A DNA stretch of 63,297 bases from Alphaproteobacteria bacterium HGW-Alphaproteobacteria-18 (lineage in GTDB: Bacteria > Pseudomonadota > Alphaproteobacteria > Caulobacterales > Hyphomonadaceae), in NCBI GenBank assembly GCA_002841155.1, contig PHEH01000016.1, positions 1-63,297 on the forward strand. Reading direction: 5' to 3'. The notes beneath the pieces were generated by a model. The model saw nothing but the letters and a program-made list of their open reading frames with translations. It had not been told where the DNA came from and ran no database searches. The position numbers and the translations under genes were made by a program. This document shows positions 17,510 to 27,660 of this stretch, one piece after another (within the stretch, counting starts at the first letter, position 1; each line of letters begins with the position of its first letter).

Positions 17510-18505
17510 TCATTCCCCCGCCAGGAGCTGGGAAAATGCTGCAATTTTATCCGGCGCAGTCAGCCAGGCAGATGCCTCCAGGTTGGTGCGCAGGCGATCA
17601 GGCCGGGTGGTTGAGAAGAGGACGATCCCTCCCGAATTCTGATGAAGGGCGTGGGCGAGAAATGCCTGCGCCACAAGGGCGGGATCATCCGCGCCGTCGC
17701 CGAGCGCGGAGGACCAGCGCTGCTTGAAAGCTTCGTCTTCCTTCAGCCGCTTGAGCGCACTGCGGAAGCGCTCTCCCAGGCAGGAATGCGTAACGATGAG
17801 GGCGGGCGGCGCGGCGCCTTCAAAGGAGGTGCTTTCGCGCAGGGCTGCATCGAACTGGGCCACAGCGCCATAGGGCGCGCCGCTGCCAGCAATGGCGCGC
17901 ATGGCCTCTGGAGCCGGCGCAACACCATAGGCGCGGGCCTTGCCGTCCCGGACCATCTGCTCAAGGAACTCCGTGACCTCGGGGCGGCGCACATCATCGA
18001 GGGTACATTCATGCAGCAGAAGCAGATCGACATGGTCGGTGCGGAGTTGTTGCAGGCTCGTCTCGAAACTGCGCTGCATACGGTCCCTGTCGAACACGCC
18101 AAATTCCGGCCGCTGCACTGGTGGTTCGGGCACTACGCGCCTGAGCGGTGGAAGACGGCGCAGCAGGGTGGCGGCCTTGCCCTGGACACGTGTTCTCAGG
18201 TCTCGCGGGGTTGGCAGGATGCCAACCTTGGTGGCGATGATGACATCCTTGCGCATATGGGAGAAGGCTTCGCCCATGAGGCCTTCACAGCGCCCATCCC
18301 CGTAGAGCCGGGCCGTGTCGAAATAAGTGACCCCCTGATCATGAGCCTGCCTGAGAAGACTGACCGCAGACCGGCTGTCTTTGACGTGATGCAGCAAGCC
18401 CGTTCCAAACCCCAGAGGCCCTGAAGATTTGGATACCAGGCGGGTAACTGCGTCTACGGAAGCGCGCTGAGACATTTCAGAAGGAGACGAAGAGTTAAGG
18501 GCCAT
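17510..18505 (-). CDS. aldo/keto reductase
   Basis: 331-aa NAD(P)H-dependent (beta/alpha)8 oxidoreductase. Catalytic tetrad recognisable: Asp and Tyr in FDTARLYGDG, Lys in IIATKVG and His in LLLLHE. The C-terminal cofactor segment is less canonical (IVLFSTTRPDRLRTNLEA). Start uncertain: TTG at 18514, ATG at 18505 and ATG at 18475 are all in frame without a strong ribosome-binding site; 18505 is chosen because 18475 would lose little but lies further from the promoter. Divergent from the GMC oxidoreductase; both may act on the same alcohol/aldehyde pool (inference). Confidence 0.87.
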   Translation of the reverse strand: MALNSSSPSEMSQRASVDAVTRLVSKSSGPLGFGTGLLHHVKDSRSAVSLLRQAHDQGVTYFDTARLYGDGRCEGLMGEAFSHMRKDVIIATKVGILPTPRDLRTRVQGKAATLLRRLPPLRRVVPEPPVQRPEFGVFDRDRMQRSFETSLQQLRTDHVDLLLLHECTLDDVRRPEVTEFLEQMVRDGKARAYGVAPAPEAMRAIAGSGAPYGAVAQFDAALRESTSFEGAAPPALIVTHSCLGERFRSALKRLKEDEAFKQRWSSALGDGADDPALVAQAFLAHALHQNSGGIVLFSTTRPDRLRTNLEASAWLTAPDKIAAFSQLLAGE

Positions 18506-18611
18506 GTCAATCAATCAATTTTAGAGTGTATCAGGCAGTTCATGATGCCTGTCCGGCATCCATTATGCATAAATCGTGCAAAGCTTGGCGGCGAAGAGGG
18601 CGGGCACTATC

Positions 18612-20159
18612 ATGACGGGACAGCATGACGCGATCGTAGTGGGGGCTGGCGCATCCGGAGGGCTGGCGGCAGCGCTACTGTGTGAAAGCGGGCTATCGGT
18701 GCTTCTGCTGGACGCAGGCAGCAAGTATCCCTTCTGGCGCAAACCTCTGAGCAAGACCGTTGCGGCAACAATCGGGGCAATTTCAGATCCGCGCCTCGCC
18801 AACATCCTTCACCCTCGATTGATCAATGCCGGCACGAAAGTGCTTCGCGGCATCGGGCGTGTGCGCCAGCCGGTCCAGACTGAGTGCTTTGCCTGGGTTC
18901 AGAAACCGGATGGGTTTGTCGATGATTGCGACCACCCCTACGAGACGCCAGACGGTATGCCATTCACCTGGATCCGCTCTCACGGTATCGGCGGGCGAAT
19001 GGTCGTGCCGGGGCATGGCCGCCAGTATTACCGTTTCGGGGCAACCGATATCGGGCCCAAGGAAGATGGCCCGAGCCCCTGGCCTTTCGGGATCGCAGAA
19101 CTGGAGCCCTGGTATCAGCAGGTGGAGCGCCGCCTGGGCCTTACGGGCGGCCAGGAAGGGATCGGGTACATTCCCGACAGCCTGATTGCCCAACCTGCTT
19201 CTCCCGATGCTTCGGAAGAAATGGTGTTGCAGGCCATCGGCGAGAAATGGCCCGAAGCGCCCGCCATGCTCAGCCGGTATGCACCGCCTGTGGACTTCAC
19301 CGGCATTGCCGATACGACCGGACGGCTGATCCTGCGCACCCGCGCAATCGCGCAGCGCATCCTTGCCGGACCAGATGGCAAGGCACGCGGCGTTGAGTGG
19401 CTGGACCCTCTGACCGGCCAGAGGGAGTCGGCACAAGCGCCCCTCGTGTTCTTGTGTGCCTCGTCCCTGGAATCCACGCGCATCCTGCTCAATTCAGGCA
19501 CAGCCGAAGGCCCGCTCTCAGATCAGTTGCCAGCGCTGGGCCGCTATCTCACCGACCATGTGATGATAAAGGCCGAAGGAATGAGCCCGCCATTGCCGAT
19601 GATGCCCCAGGCCGAGGCCGGGCGCTGTGTGTATCTGCCCCGCTTCGATCTCCGGGACGGCGGCGATGCGCAGCACCGCGGCTATGGCGTGCAACTGTAT
19701 GCGACCGTCAACCCCGCCGGCGCCTGGACAACCGCAGTTGCCTTTGGCGAAGTGGCGCCCTCTGCTGGCAACCGCGTAACCCTCTCTAAAGAGAAGACTG
19801 ACAGATGGGGCGCCCCTGCCCTGCGTATCGAGATGCAATGGGGCGACGCGGAACGGGCGCTCGCATCTTCCATGTCACACGCGCTGGACGAACTGTTCGA
19901 GACAATCGGAGCGAAAGTTCTGGTGCGCCCTTCTGGTCCGGCAAATCCGGGCACCTCGGTACATGAGTGCGGCGGGGCAAGGCTGGGCGCCGATGCGCAG
20001 ACATCGGTGCTCACCCCGCAAAATGAATGCTGGGCAATGCCCGGCCTCTACGTCACCGACGGAGCCTCCCTGCCATCACAGGGTATCCAGAACCCGACCC
20101 TGACGATCATGGCCCTGACAGCACGGGCCTGCGCTCACGCGCTGACCCAGGCGGCCTGA
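18612..20159 (+). CDS. GMC family FAD-dependent oxidoreductase
   Basis: 515-aa flavoenzyme oxidising alcohols or sugars. FAD Rossmann motif VVGAGASGGLAAALL begins at about residue 9, with LLLDAG closing the beta-alpha-beta unit. Later come the GGRMVVPGHGRQY substrate-side segment, CASSLESTRILLNSG, and the family C-terminus HECGGARLGADA...GLYVTDGASLPSQG followed by NPTLTIMAL. The ATG at 18612 is preferred over 18576 because the FAD motif should be near the N-terminus and GAGGG lies upstream. The following 227 bp (20160-20386) hold no gene. Confidence 0.9.
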   Translation: MTGQHDAIVVGAGASGGLAAALLCESGLSVLLLDAGSKYPFWRKPLSKTVAATIGAISDPRLANILHPRLINAGTKVLRGIGRVRQPVQTECFAWVQKPDGFVDDCDHPYETPDGMPFTWIRSHGIGGRMVVPGHGRQYYRFGATDIGPKEDGPSPWPFGIAELEPWYQQVERRLGLTGGQEGIGYIPDSLIAQPASPDASEEMVLQAIGEKWPEAPAMLSRYAPPVDFTGIADTTGRLILRTRAIAQRILAGPDGKARGVEWLDPLTGQRESAQAPLVFLCASSLESTRILLNSGTAEGPLSDQLPALGRYLTDHVMIKAEGMSPPLPMMPQAEAGRCVYLPRFDLRDGGDAQHRGYGVQLYATVNPAGAWTTAVAFGEVAPSAGNRVTLSKEKTDRWGAPALRIEMQWGDAERALASSMSHALDELFETIGAKVLVRPSGPANPGTSVHECGGARLGADAQTSVLTPQNECWAMPGLYVTDGASLPSQGIQNPTLTIMALTARACAHALTQAA

Positions 20160-20386
20160 AAACTGACAGCGCGCCCCCGGTTCCGGGGATAGCGCTTTGA
20201 TGCAGGCCTGGATGATAAAATGCAGCCAGGCCGAAATTTGCCTTTCCTCTACCCGCAAACCGCCCGTATCGCCGTATAGCCCCCTCAACATCCAACAGGG
20301 ATGGAAACTGACCGTTGAAGCTGCCGGAAAGCTCTGAAATAGTTGCTGAAAGCGCATCCACGGGATGTCGGCAGGAGGGTTGTTGA

Positions 20387-21202
20387 GTGGTGCCACTCGT
20401 CAGGTCCAGCGCCTATGCACTGGCCGTAAGTGTCTTCCTGTTTGTGGGGGCGCCGGCGCTGGCGCAGAATTCGCCCCCGATTGCTGTGTCTGAGCCTGAA
20501 TACACGTATGATGCCGGGCTTGATTTCTACGACGATGACGACTTCCAGGAAGACTATTCAGATGATCTGATCGAGACTGACATGGGCCTCGTGGAGGAGG
20601 CCCATGCGGCCTATCTGCGCGACGCCGATCTGCAACTGACACGCCCCGAACAGGAAGACGTAGAGATCGAAATGCGAGAGCCGCCCGGCTGGGTCGATGC
20701 TATCGCGCGCTTCATCGAATCGCTGGCGCCGGTGTTCCGTATCATTTTCTGGGCTGCGGCCGCTCTCGTTGTGGCGGGCCTTGTCTACTTCCTGTTCGGT
20801 GAAGCTATCCGGATGCGTCTTGGTCTTGCGCGCAAGCCAAAGGAAAGGCCGGTGGATGATGTGCTGACCGATATCCGGCCTGACGCTGACCGTGCGCGCT
20901 CCCTGCTGGAGGAGGCCGACGCACTGGCACGGGAGGGGCGATTTGCCGAGGCGGTTCACCTGCTCTTGTTCCGCTCCATCGAAGACGTGCAGGAGCGCCT
21001 TGATGGCGGGCTGCCGACCTCGCTGACGGCGCGGGAAATTGCCGGGCTGGGCAGCCTGCCGGACCGCGCGCGGCGGGCGCTGAAACCCATCATCCAGATT
21101 GTCGAGAGCAGCTTCTTCGGCGGGCGGGATGTGGACGCCGATGGCTGGCAGAGCGCGCGGCGCAGCTATGAGGACTTTGCCTTCGGGGAGGGCTGGGCGT
21201 GA
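20387..21202 (+). CDS. DUF4129-domain membrane protein (MoxR operon, gene 1)
   Basis: 271-aa protein with signal peptide (YALAVSVFLFVGAPALAQ), a very acidic periplasmic stretch (YDDDDFQEDYSDD), one membrane segment (IIFWAAAALVVAGLVYFLFG), then a cytoplasmic DUF4129 domain (ARSLLEEADALAREGRFAEAVHLLLFRS). First gene of six that overlap or nearly so. GTG start with GGAGGG 8 nt upstream. DUF4129 is a usual companion of MoxR ATPases and DUF58 proteins, thought to build membrane- or surface-linked assemblies; its exact job is unknown. Confidence 0.87.
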   Translation: MVPLVRSSAYALAVSVFLFVGAPALAQNSPPIAVSEPEYTYDAGLDFYDDDDFQEDYSDDLIETDMGLVEEAHAAYLRDADLQLTRPEQEDVEIEMREPPGWVDAIARFIESLAPVFRIIFWAAAALVVAGLVYFLFGEAIRMRLGLARKPKERPVDDVLTDIRPDADRARSLLEEADALAREGRFAEAVHLLLFRSIEDVQERLDGGLPTSLTAREIAGLGSLPDRARRALKPIIQIVESSFFGGRDVDADGWQSARRSYEDFAFGEGWA

Positions 21203-22419
21203 GCGGCCAGAGCGAGTCTCCCTTCTCGGCGCGCACCGTGGCGATCCTGGTCGCGATTGCCGTGATCTCGTTTGGCGGGGTGATGGTGCTGGCCGGCTGG
21301 GCGCCAGAGCTGCGCCAGCGCGATCAGGCCGGCGACCACCCCTACTCCACCTCTGCGCTCGGCTATAATGGCTTTGTCCGCCTGATGGAGGCGCAGGACT
21401 ATCCCATCAGCGTATCGCGGCTGGAGCGCAACCTGGAGACCCGCGATTGGGGGCTGATGATCCTCACTCTGCCCGCCTTTGGCAATCTCGATATTCTGGA
21501 GGAGACAGACTTTCAGCTGCCCGCGCTGGCCGTGCTGCCCAAATGGTATGGCCGGCCAGATGCGCTCAACCGGGCGCGGCAGATAGATACGCGGTTTCTG
21601 GAGGCGCGCAATCTCAACGACCGGATACGGAGGATTTATCCGGATGCAGAAGTGTTGCGTATCAGTGTTCTGGAGGCGCTGGAGGGCGATTTTGAGCCGG
21701 GCGCAATCAAACCGGATGTGCGCCTTCAGCTGATCCGGTCAAGCGCGCTGGAGACCGTGATCGGCAATGAGCAGGGCGCGCTGGTGGCGTATGACCCTAC
21801 GCGGGGCCTCTACATTCTCAGTGATCCCGACATGATCAACACGTTCGGCCTGGCGCGTGTGGAAAACGCCATTTTTGCGACCCGGCTTGTGAACTATCTA
21901 CGCACTTCAGAGTATGAGCCGATCCTGATGGACGCGACCCTGCATGGTTTCTCGCGCTCGGAAAACCTGCTCAAGATGCTGTTCAGCGTGCCCTATATTG
22001 GCGCAACGCTGGTGGCGCTGGCGAGCGCGCTGCTGCTGGGATGGGCGGCTATCGTGCGGTTTGGCCCGCCCGCCCGGGAAACGCGCGCAATCGCGCTGGG
22101 CAAGCAGGCGCTGGCCGATAACACAGCCGGCCTCGTTACGATGGCGCGCCGCGAAATGCGCATGGCGCCCGGCTATGTCAGCCTGATCCGCCGCCGCCTG
22201 GCGCGGGCTCTGGGGTTGCCCCGCACGCTGCCCGAAAATCAGCTGACGGAGATATATGACCGGATGGGACCTGCCGAGAGCGGCGGGCGAACCTTCTCGG
22301 AACTCGAAACCGCCCTCAAAGGGCAGGCGTCCAACCGGGAGGATCTCGTGCAGACAGCGCGCGACCTGCACCATTGGCGCAAGGCAATCATCAGGAGAAC
22401 GATGCATGAGCGTGGCTGA
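21199..22419 (+). CDS. DUF4350-domain membrane protein (MoxR operon, gene 2)
   Basis: 406-aa protein. N-terminal membrane segment ([22 protein letters not shown]), then a periplasmic domain of the DUF4350 type ([34 protein letters not shown]), and a second membrane segment near residue 270 ([23 protein letters not shown]) followed by a cytoplasmic tail. GTG start inside the GTGA overlap with gene 1; its last 14 nt overlap the MoxR start. Its place next to DUF4129 is the conserved arrangement in proteobacteria. Confidence 0.85.
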   Translation: MSGQSESPFSARTVAILVAIAVISFGGVMVLAGWAPELRQRDQAGDHPYSTSALGYNGFVRLMEAQDYPISVSRLERNLETRDWGLMILTLPAFGNLDILEETDFQLPALAVLPKWYGRPDALNRARQIDTRFLEARNLNDRIRRIYPDAEVLRISVLEALEGDFEPGAIKPDVRLQLIRSSALETVIGNEQGALVAYDPTRGLYILSDPDMINTFGLARVENAIFATRLVNYLRTSEYEPILMDATLHGFSRSENLLKMLFSVPYIGATLVALASALLLGWAAIVRFGPPARETRAIALGKQALADNTAGLVTMARREMRMAPGYVSLIRRRLARALGLPRTLPENQLTEIYDRMGPAESGGRTFSELETALKGQASNREDLVQTARDLHHWRKAIIRRTMHERG

Positions 22420-23362
22420 AATCCGTAATCTGGCAGACCGCATCCGCACCGAAGTGCGAAAGGCGATCATTGGCCAGGATGCGAGCGTGGACTTGCTTCT
22501 GGTGGCCCTGTTTTCATCCGGACACGTCCTGCTCGAAGGGCCGCCCGGGACGGCGAAGACATTGCTGGCGCAGTGTTTCTCGCGCGCGATCTCGCTGCAG
22601 TTCGGGCGCATCCAGTTCACGCCGGACCTGATGCCGGGCGATGTTCTGGGCACGAATCTCTTCAATTTCCAGACCAACCAGTTCAGCCTCACCAAAGGCC
22701 CGATCTTCACCGACATTCTGCTGGCCGACGAGATCAACCGCACACCGCCCAAGACACAGGCCGCGCTGCTCGAAGCCATGCAGGAGCGCAAGGTGACGAT
22801 TGATGGGGAGAGCTATCCGCTGAACCCGCGCTTCACCGTGATCGCCACGCAAAACCCGATCGAGCAGCAGGGCACCTATCCCCTGCCCGAGGCGCAGCTT
22901 GACCGGTTCCTTTTCAAGCACACACTGGACTATCCGACGCGCGAGGAAGAAATCCGCATCGTGGCCCAGCATGGCACGCGCACCGGCATGAAAACCGCCG
23001 AAGCGTTTGGTGTGCAGCCGGTGCTCAGCGCGGCGGAGCTTGATGCGGCAGTGGAGGCGGTCTCGCAGGTGCGCCTCAATGATGAGATCATTGCCTATAT
23101 CGTTGATATTGTGCGCATGACGCGGGAGACGCCCGCGCTGGAGACCGGGGCGAGCCCGCGGGCTGCGGCCGCGCTCGCCATGGGATCACGCGCGCGGGCG
23201 GCGCTGGACGGGCGGGATTTCGTCATCCCGGATGACGTCAAGACGCTCGCCCTGCCTGCTTTGCGCCACCGCGTGATCCTCTCCCCGGCCGCCGACATTG
23301 AGGGGCGCACCACCGAGGAAACCCTTGCCGGCATCATCGAACAGACGGCGGCGCCGCGGTGA
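22406..23362 (+). CDS. MoxR-family AAA+ ATPase
   Basis: 318-aa AAA+ chaperone-like ATPase. Walker A GPPGTAKT near residue 47, Walker [23 protein letters not shown], sensor 1 in [26 protein letters not shown], and arginine-rich lid region ASPRAAAAL. MoxR proteins remodel or load cofactors into partner proteins, often VWA-domain or DUF58 proteins encoded next door, as here. The ATG at 22406 has AGGAGA 8 nt before it and overlaps the previous gene by 14 nt; the longer upstream frame is antisense-free shadow of gene 2 and is rejected. Confidence 0.94.
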   Translation: MSVAEIRNLADRIRTEVRKAIIGQDASVDLLLVALFSSGHVLLEGPPGTAKTLLAQCFSRAISLQFGRIQFTPDLMPGDVLGTNLFNFQTNQFSLTKGPIFTDILLADEINRTPPKTQAALLEAMQERKVTIDGESYPLNPRFTVIATQNPIEQQGTYPLPEAQLDRFLFKHTLDYPTREEEIRIVAQHGTRTGMKTAEAFGVQPVLSAAELDAAVEAVSQVRLNDEIIAYIVDIVRMTRETPALETGASPRAAAALAMGSRARAALDGRDFVIPDDVKTLALPALRHRVILSPAADIEGRTTEETLAGIIEQTAAPR

Positions 23363-24672
23363 TCTCACCCACGCCTCGCGCGATCTTCCTTATGCTGATG
23401 GGTATGCCGCTGCTCATCGCGATCGCGCTGTTTGCGCCGGGTTTCTGGATTCTTTCGGCAGGGTGGATCGCAGGGGTCTGCGGTATCATCCTGATGGACG
23501 GGCTGCTGGGCGCGCAGATACGGGCGTATGAGCCGGAGGTGACGGTTCCGCCGCTGCTCTATGTGGGCGAGGAAGATCCCCTGCCGATACGCCTGCGCTT
23601 TACCCAAGGGCCTCTGCCGGCGCGGATCGAGATACAGCTGGAGACCAACGAATTCATTCCACAGCCAGAGCCGCAGGGCCTTCGCGGATGGGACGCGCGC
23701 GCGCGCCATTACGAGATGACGCTGGCACCGGGGCGGCGCGGCATGGCCCGCATCATCCGCCTCTGGAGCCGCTGGCGTGGGCCGATGGGCCTCGTACAGA
23801 AACGGCATGTGCAGGAGATCGGCGTGGATGTGCCGGTGACGCCGAATGTGCGCTGGGTGCGCGACGAAGCCATCCGGCTGTTTTCGCGCGACGCAGAGTT
23901 CGGCATCAAGACACAGATCGAGCGGGGCGATGGCAGCGAGTTTGACGCGCTGCGTGAGTTTACCGCCGGCATGGACCGGCGCGCGATCGACTGGAAACAT
24001 TCAGCCCGCCACCGGCATCTGCTGGCCAAGGAATTCAAGACCGAGCGCAACCACAATATCGTCTTCGCTTTCGACACCGGGCGCCTGATGAGCGAGCCGC
24101 TGGGCGGGGTGCCGAAGATCGACCGCGCAGTGACGGCCGGGCTGCTGCTGGCTTATGTGTCGCTGCGCGCTGGCGACCGGACGATGTTCTATGGCTTTGC
24201 CGCCAAACCCGGCGTGACGAGCGGTTTCCTCACCGGCACGAGCAGTTTCCCCAAGGCGCAGGCGACCGTGGCGGAGATGGACTATTCCGACGAGGAAGCA
24301 AACTTCACCCTCGCTCTGACCAATCTGGCCGGGCGGCTGGAACGGCGCAGCCTCGTGATCATCTTCTCCGATTTCGTCGACACGATCTCGGCCGAGCTGA
24401 TGCTGGAGAATGTGAAGCGGCTGACCGACCGGCATCTCGTGCTGTTTGCGACCTTTGAGGATGAAGCCCTCAGCACGATGGCCGACGCGGCGCCGGAGAA
24501 AGCCGAGGACGTGGCGCGCGCCGTGATTGCCGATACGCTGCTGTCCGAACGCGACCTGGTGTTCCGCCGGCTACAGCGGATGGGCGTGCAGATCATCGAG
24601 AGCCGGCCTGAGCATTTCGGCGCCGAGCTTGTTTCCCGTTACCTTCAGATCAAGCAGAGGGACATGCTGTGA
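23359..24672 (+). CDS. DUF58-domain protein (MoxR partner)
   Basis: 437-aa membrane protein. Two N-terminal hydrophobic segments ([42 protein letters not shown]), then a soluble domain with the DUF58 hallmark [19 protein letters not shown] and a VWA-like fold ([21 protein letters not shown]). DUF58 proteins are the usual MoxR clients. GTG start in a GTGA overlap with moxR, so the two are translationally coupled and likely made in fixed ratio. Confidence 0.9.
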   Translation: MISPTPRAIFLMLMGMPLLIAIALFAPGFWILSAGWIAGVCGIILMDGLLGAQIRAYEPEVTVPPLLYVGEEDPLPIRLRFTQGPLPARIEIQLETNEFIPQPEPQGLRGWDARARHYEMTLAPGRRGMARIIRLWSRWRGPMGLVQKRHVQEIGVDVPVTPNVRWVRDEAIRLFSRDAEFGIKTQIERGDGSEFDALREFTAGMDRRAIDWKHSARHRHLLAKEFKTERNHNIVFAFDTGRLMSEPLGGVPKIDRAVTAGLLLAYVSLRAGDRTMFYGFAAKPGVTSGFLTGTSSFPKAQATVAEMDYSDEEANFTLALTNLAGRLERRSLVIIFSDFVDTISAELMLENVKRLTDRHLVLFATFEDEALSTMADAAPEKAEDVARAVIADTLLSERDLVFRRLQRMGVQIIESRPEHFGAELVSRYLQIKQRDML

Positions 24673-25667
24673 GCGGCGACCTTCTCAAATCCTATCGCTT
24701 CCGCGAAGAGCGCCAGGCAGACTGGCAGAAGCTGGACCTGATCCTGACGCGGGCCGAGAATGGCGGCGTGAAGAGCCTGACCGATGAGCAGATGCTGGCG
24801 CTGCCCCGGCTTTACCGGCAGGCGGTGTCATCGCTGTCTGTGGCCCGCTCCATCTCGCTGGATCAGAACGTCATCGCCTATCTGGAGAGCCTGTGTACAC
24901 GGGCCTATTTCTTCGTCTATGGCGCGCGCACAACCATCGGCGAGCGGATGATGACCTTCCTGCGCAAGGACTGGCCGGCGGCGGTACGCGGGGCCGTCTG
25001 GCCGACGCTGCTTTCGGCGCTGTTCTTCTTCGGCGGCTGGGGGCTCGCTTTCTTCCTCTGCCTGCAAGACATGGACTGGTACTGGACCTTCCACGGACAA
25101 AACTTCATGGAGGGGCGCAATCCTGATGCCACGGCCGAATATCTGCGAAGTACGATCTATACGGATGGGCATGGCGATGGCCAGTTAACGGCCTTTTCCA
25201 GTTTCCTATTCAATAACAACGCCCAGATTGCGCTGTTCGCCTTTGCGCTTGGCTTTGCGTTTGGCATCCCGACTGCCTGGCTGCTTGTCTATAACGGTGT
25301 GATGATCGGCTCGATGTATGCCGTGTTCTGGGACAAGGGGCTCGGCTACGAGTTTACCGGCTGGCTGATGATCCACGGGGTGACGGAGATATTCGCCATC
25401 ATTCTGGCGGGCGCAGCGGGCTTCATCATTGGCGGCGCGGTGGCATTTCCCGGCGCCCAGACGCGGCTCGCCTCAGCGCGGTCTGCCGGGCAAAAGGCTG
25501 CAACCATCGCGATGGGTTGCGTGGTCATGCTGATCATCGCCGCCATCCTCGAAGGCTTCGGGCGGCAGCTGATCAATTCCGATACGGCGCGCTACCTGAT
25601 CGCAGTAACCACCGGCGTGCTGTGGATGCTCTATTTCTACATGTCCCGTAAGGAACGCAGCGCATGA
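24669..25667 (+). CDS. stage II sporulation protein M-like (SpoIIM/DUF95) membrane protein
   Basis: 332-aa protein with a soluble N-terminus of about 100 residues (YRFREERQADWQKLDLIL) and five to six membrane segments, including LLSALFFFGGWGLAFFLCL, IALFAFALGFAFGIPTAWLLVYNG, and FIIGGAVAFPG, the characteristic SpoIIM-family core with NNAQIALFAFALG and HGVTEI. In non-sporulating proteobacteria this family belongs to the MoxR/RDD cluster; the role is unknown. GTGA overlap with DUF58 upstream and ATGA overlap with the RDD gene downstream. Confidence 0.9.
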   Translation: MSGDLLKSYRFREERQADWQKLDLILTRAENGGVKSLTDEQMLALPRLYRQAVSSLSVARSISLDQNVIAYLESLCTRAYFFVYGARTTIGERMMTFLRKDWPAAVRGAVWPTLLSALFFFGGWGLAFFLCLQDMDWYWTFHGQNFMEGRNPDATAEYLRSTIYTDGHGDGQLTAFSSFLFNNNAQIALFAFALGFAFGIPTAWLLVYNGVMIGSMYAVFWDKGLGYEFTGWLMIHGVTEIFAIILAGAAGFIIGGAVAFPGAQTRLASARSAGQKAATIAMGCVVMLIIAAILEGFGRQLINSDTARYLIAVTTGVLWMLYFYMSRKERSA

Positions 25668-26617
25668 CCAGAGCGCCCGCGCCTCTTGCCCCCAAAACGA
25701 AGCGCCCCGGCGTCAGCATGGAAGCGGCCACCCAACGGCGTGCGCGGATGGCAGAGGAGATGCGCCAGTCCAAGCTCATTCGGCGCCTGATCACACCCGA
25801 AGGCGCCGCCATCCGGCTGAAACTCGCCACGGCCGCAGAGCGCGCCGGCGCCTTCCTGATTGATGTGGCCATCCAGTGGGCCATCGTGATCGCCACGCTT
25901 TTTGGTTTGTCATTTGCCATGTCCGGCTTTGGCGAAGGCAGCGCCAACATCGCCTTTGCCTTCTGGCTCGTCTTCTTCTTTTTTGTCCGCAATTTCTATT
26001 ACATCTTCTTCGAGATCGGGCAGCGCGCCGCCACGCCCGGCAAGCGCGCGCTGGGCCTTCGCGTGGCCGCGCGGGATGGCGGGCGGCTGACGGCGAACTC
26101 TGTTCTGGCGCGCAACTTCATCCGCGAAATCGAGATCGGCCTGCCCTTTCAGTTCGCGATGATGGGCGGGGATGGGGCAAGTGGCTGGATGGCGCTATTT
26201 GGCCTTCTCTGGTCGGGCGTGTTCCTGCTGTTCCCGATCTTCAACAAGGACAAGATGCGCGTGGGCGATCTGATCGCGGGCACATGGGTCATCCGCACAC
26301 CGAAGACCAAGCTGATGCATGATATCACCTCAGCCCCCAGCAAAGCAGAAACCAGTTCGCGCTTCACCTTCACCACCGCGCAGGCCGATGCGTATGGCAT
26401 CCACGAACTGCATGTCCTGGAAGATGTTCTGCGCCAGTCGACGCCGGAAATTAAGAAGCAGGTAGCCGCGCGTATCCGCGTCAAGATTGGCTGGCCGCAA
26501 CAATCCGGCGAAACAGACCTCGCTTTTCTGGAAGCCTATTACGCAACGCTGCGCCGGCGACTGGAGCAGCGCATGCTGCTTGGCGAGCGAAAGGCTGACA
26601 AGTTCGACGTCAGGTGA
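25664..26617 (+). CDS. RDD-family membrane protein (MoxR operon, gene 6)
   Basis: 317-aa protein. The RDD domain covers about residues 60-210: RAGAFLIDVAIQWAIVIATL, a second pair of hydrophobic stretches, the ATPGKRALGLRV segment, and DKMRVGDLIAGTWVI. A cytoplasmic C-terminal part of some 100 residues (ITSAPSKAETSSRFTFT...) has predicted helices and is longer than in minimal RDD proteins. Last gene of the operon; its final 8 nt overlap the convergent glycosyltransferase, leaving no room for a terminator between them. Confidence 0.88.
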   Translation: MTRAPAPLAPKTKRPGVSMEAATQRRARMAEEMRQSKLIRRLITPEGAAIRLKLATAAERAGAFLIDVAIQWAIVIATLFGLSFAMSGFGEGSANIAFAFWLVFFFFVRNFYYIFFEIGQRAATPGKRALGLRVAARDGGRLTANSVLARNFIREIEIGLPFQFAMMGGDGASGWMALFGLLWSGVFLLFPIFNKDKMRVGDLIAGTWVIRTPKTKLMHDITSAPSKAETSSRFTFTTAQADAYGIHELHVLEDVLRQSTPEIKKQVAARIRVKIGWPQQSGETDLAFLEAYYATLRRRLEQRMLLGERKADKFDVR

Positions 26618-27608
26618 GGCTGAGACCTGCGGACTCGCGGGCAGGTTTGCGCGTTTCCTCAGGCACTTCCGGAAGGATCGGCAGGCGAAGCAAATGTTTC
26701 ACCATACGCAGCATGACCTTGCCGGAAACGGCAGGCGGCTGCATCAGCGCCTTCATCATCAGCGCAGGACTTTTTGCCCGGACACCGTCAATCATCGTGC
26801 GCCAGGCAAAATCCGTATTGGTGTTGTGCAGGTGTTCTTTCAGGGCCGCGCGCTCATCGGCCGACAAGCCTGGCAACTTCAGAAAAGCGCGGTCGCCCTG
26901 CACCATCTTCTCGATAGCGGAGGTGGGATAAGCCTTGGACAGAGACTCCGGCATACTGACGGCAATGTATCCACACGGATCGATTAATTCCCAACGCGCG
27001 CCGAGCGTCAGTGAGCGTGCATAGAACTCGTAGTCTTCAGCCAGACGCATATCCTCCCGGAAGAACAGATCGTTCTGGTGGAGGAATTGCGTGCGCATCA
27101 AGGGCTTCAGATAGCCGATCTCACGGCGTGGCCCGGAATACTTTGCAAGGTTCTGCCGCACAAACAGCGCCAGATCCATTGGCACCGAACCAAACAGTTC
27201 ATCCTTCCAGACACGGATACCCTCCCCCGGCGACTGGCCAGGCTCAATGCGGATCACATCGTCGGCGATAAAGTCGAGGTCTCGCGCCTCCCCATGCTCG
27301 ACCATCCGGCGCAGCCTGTCGGGCAGCAGATAGTCGTCTGCATCGAGATTGGCGACCCAGGGCGTCTTCACGAGACGCAATGCGGTGTTGCGTGCGGCCG
27401 AGGGCCCGCCATTCTGGGGCTGACGCACTGCGGTCAGGCGAGGCTCTTTCGCCGCCATGGCCTGCAATAGCGCGAAGCTGCCATCTTTCGAACAATCATC
27501 AACGACAATCACCTGGACAGGGATCGTCTGATCGAGCGCGCTGCGCACAGCTGTCTCGATGAAGGCCTCTGCATTATAGCAGGGGATAATGACGGTTACT
27601 TTTTCCAC
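26610..27608 (-). CDS. family 2 glycosyltransferase
   Basis: 332-aa GT-A fold glycosyltransferase adding a sugar during polysaccharide repeat-unit assembly. VTVIIPCYNAEAFIETAVRSAL at the N-terminus, VIVVDDCSKDGSF, and the metal-binding DDD-like NLDADDYLLPDRL. No C-terminal membrane segments. The frame opens at a TTG (27632), but a GTG at 27608 preceded by TGAGGA gives the family's natural MEKVTVIIPCYN start. Last gene of the minus-strand exopolysaccharide run. Confidence 0.9.
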   Translation of the reverse strand: MEKVTVIIPCYNAEAFIETAVRSALDQTIPVQVIVVDDCSKDGSFALLQAMAAKEPRLTAVRQPQNGGPSAARNTALRLVKTPWVANLDADDYLLPDRLRRMVEHGEARDLDFIADDVIRIEPGQSPGEGIRVWKDELFGSVPMDLALFVRQNLAKYSGPRREIGYLKPLMRTQFLHQNDLFFREDMRLAEDYEFYARSLTLGARWELIDPCGYIAVSMPESLSKAYPTSAIEKMVQGDRAFLKLPGLSADERAALKEHLHNTNTDFAWRTMIDGVRAKSPALMMKALMQPPAVSGKVMLRMVKHLLRLPILPEVPEETRKPARESAGLSLT

Positions 27609-27660
27609 GGCGTTCTGATCCTCAGGCCACAAACATTTTTACCCGCATGCCCCGCGCGGA

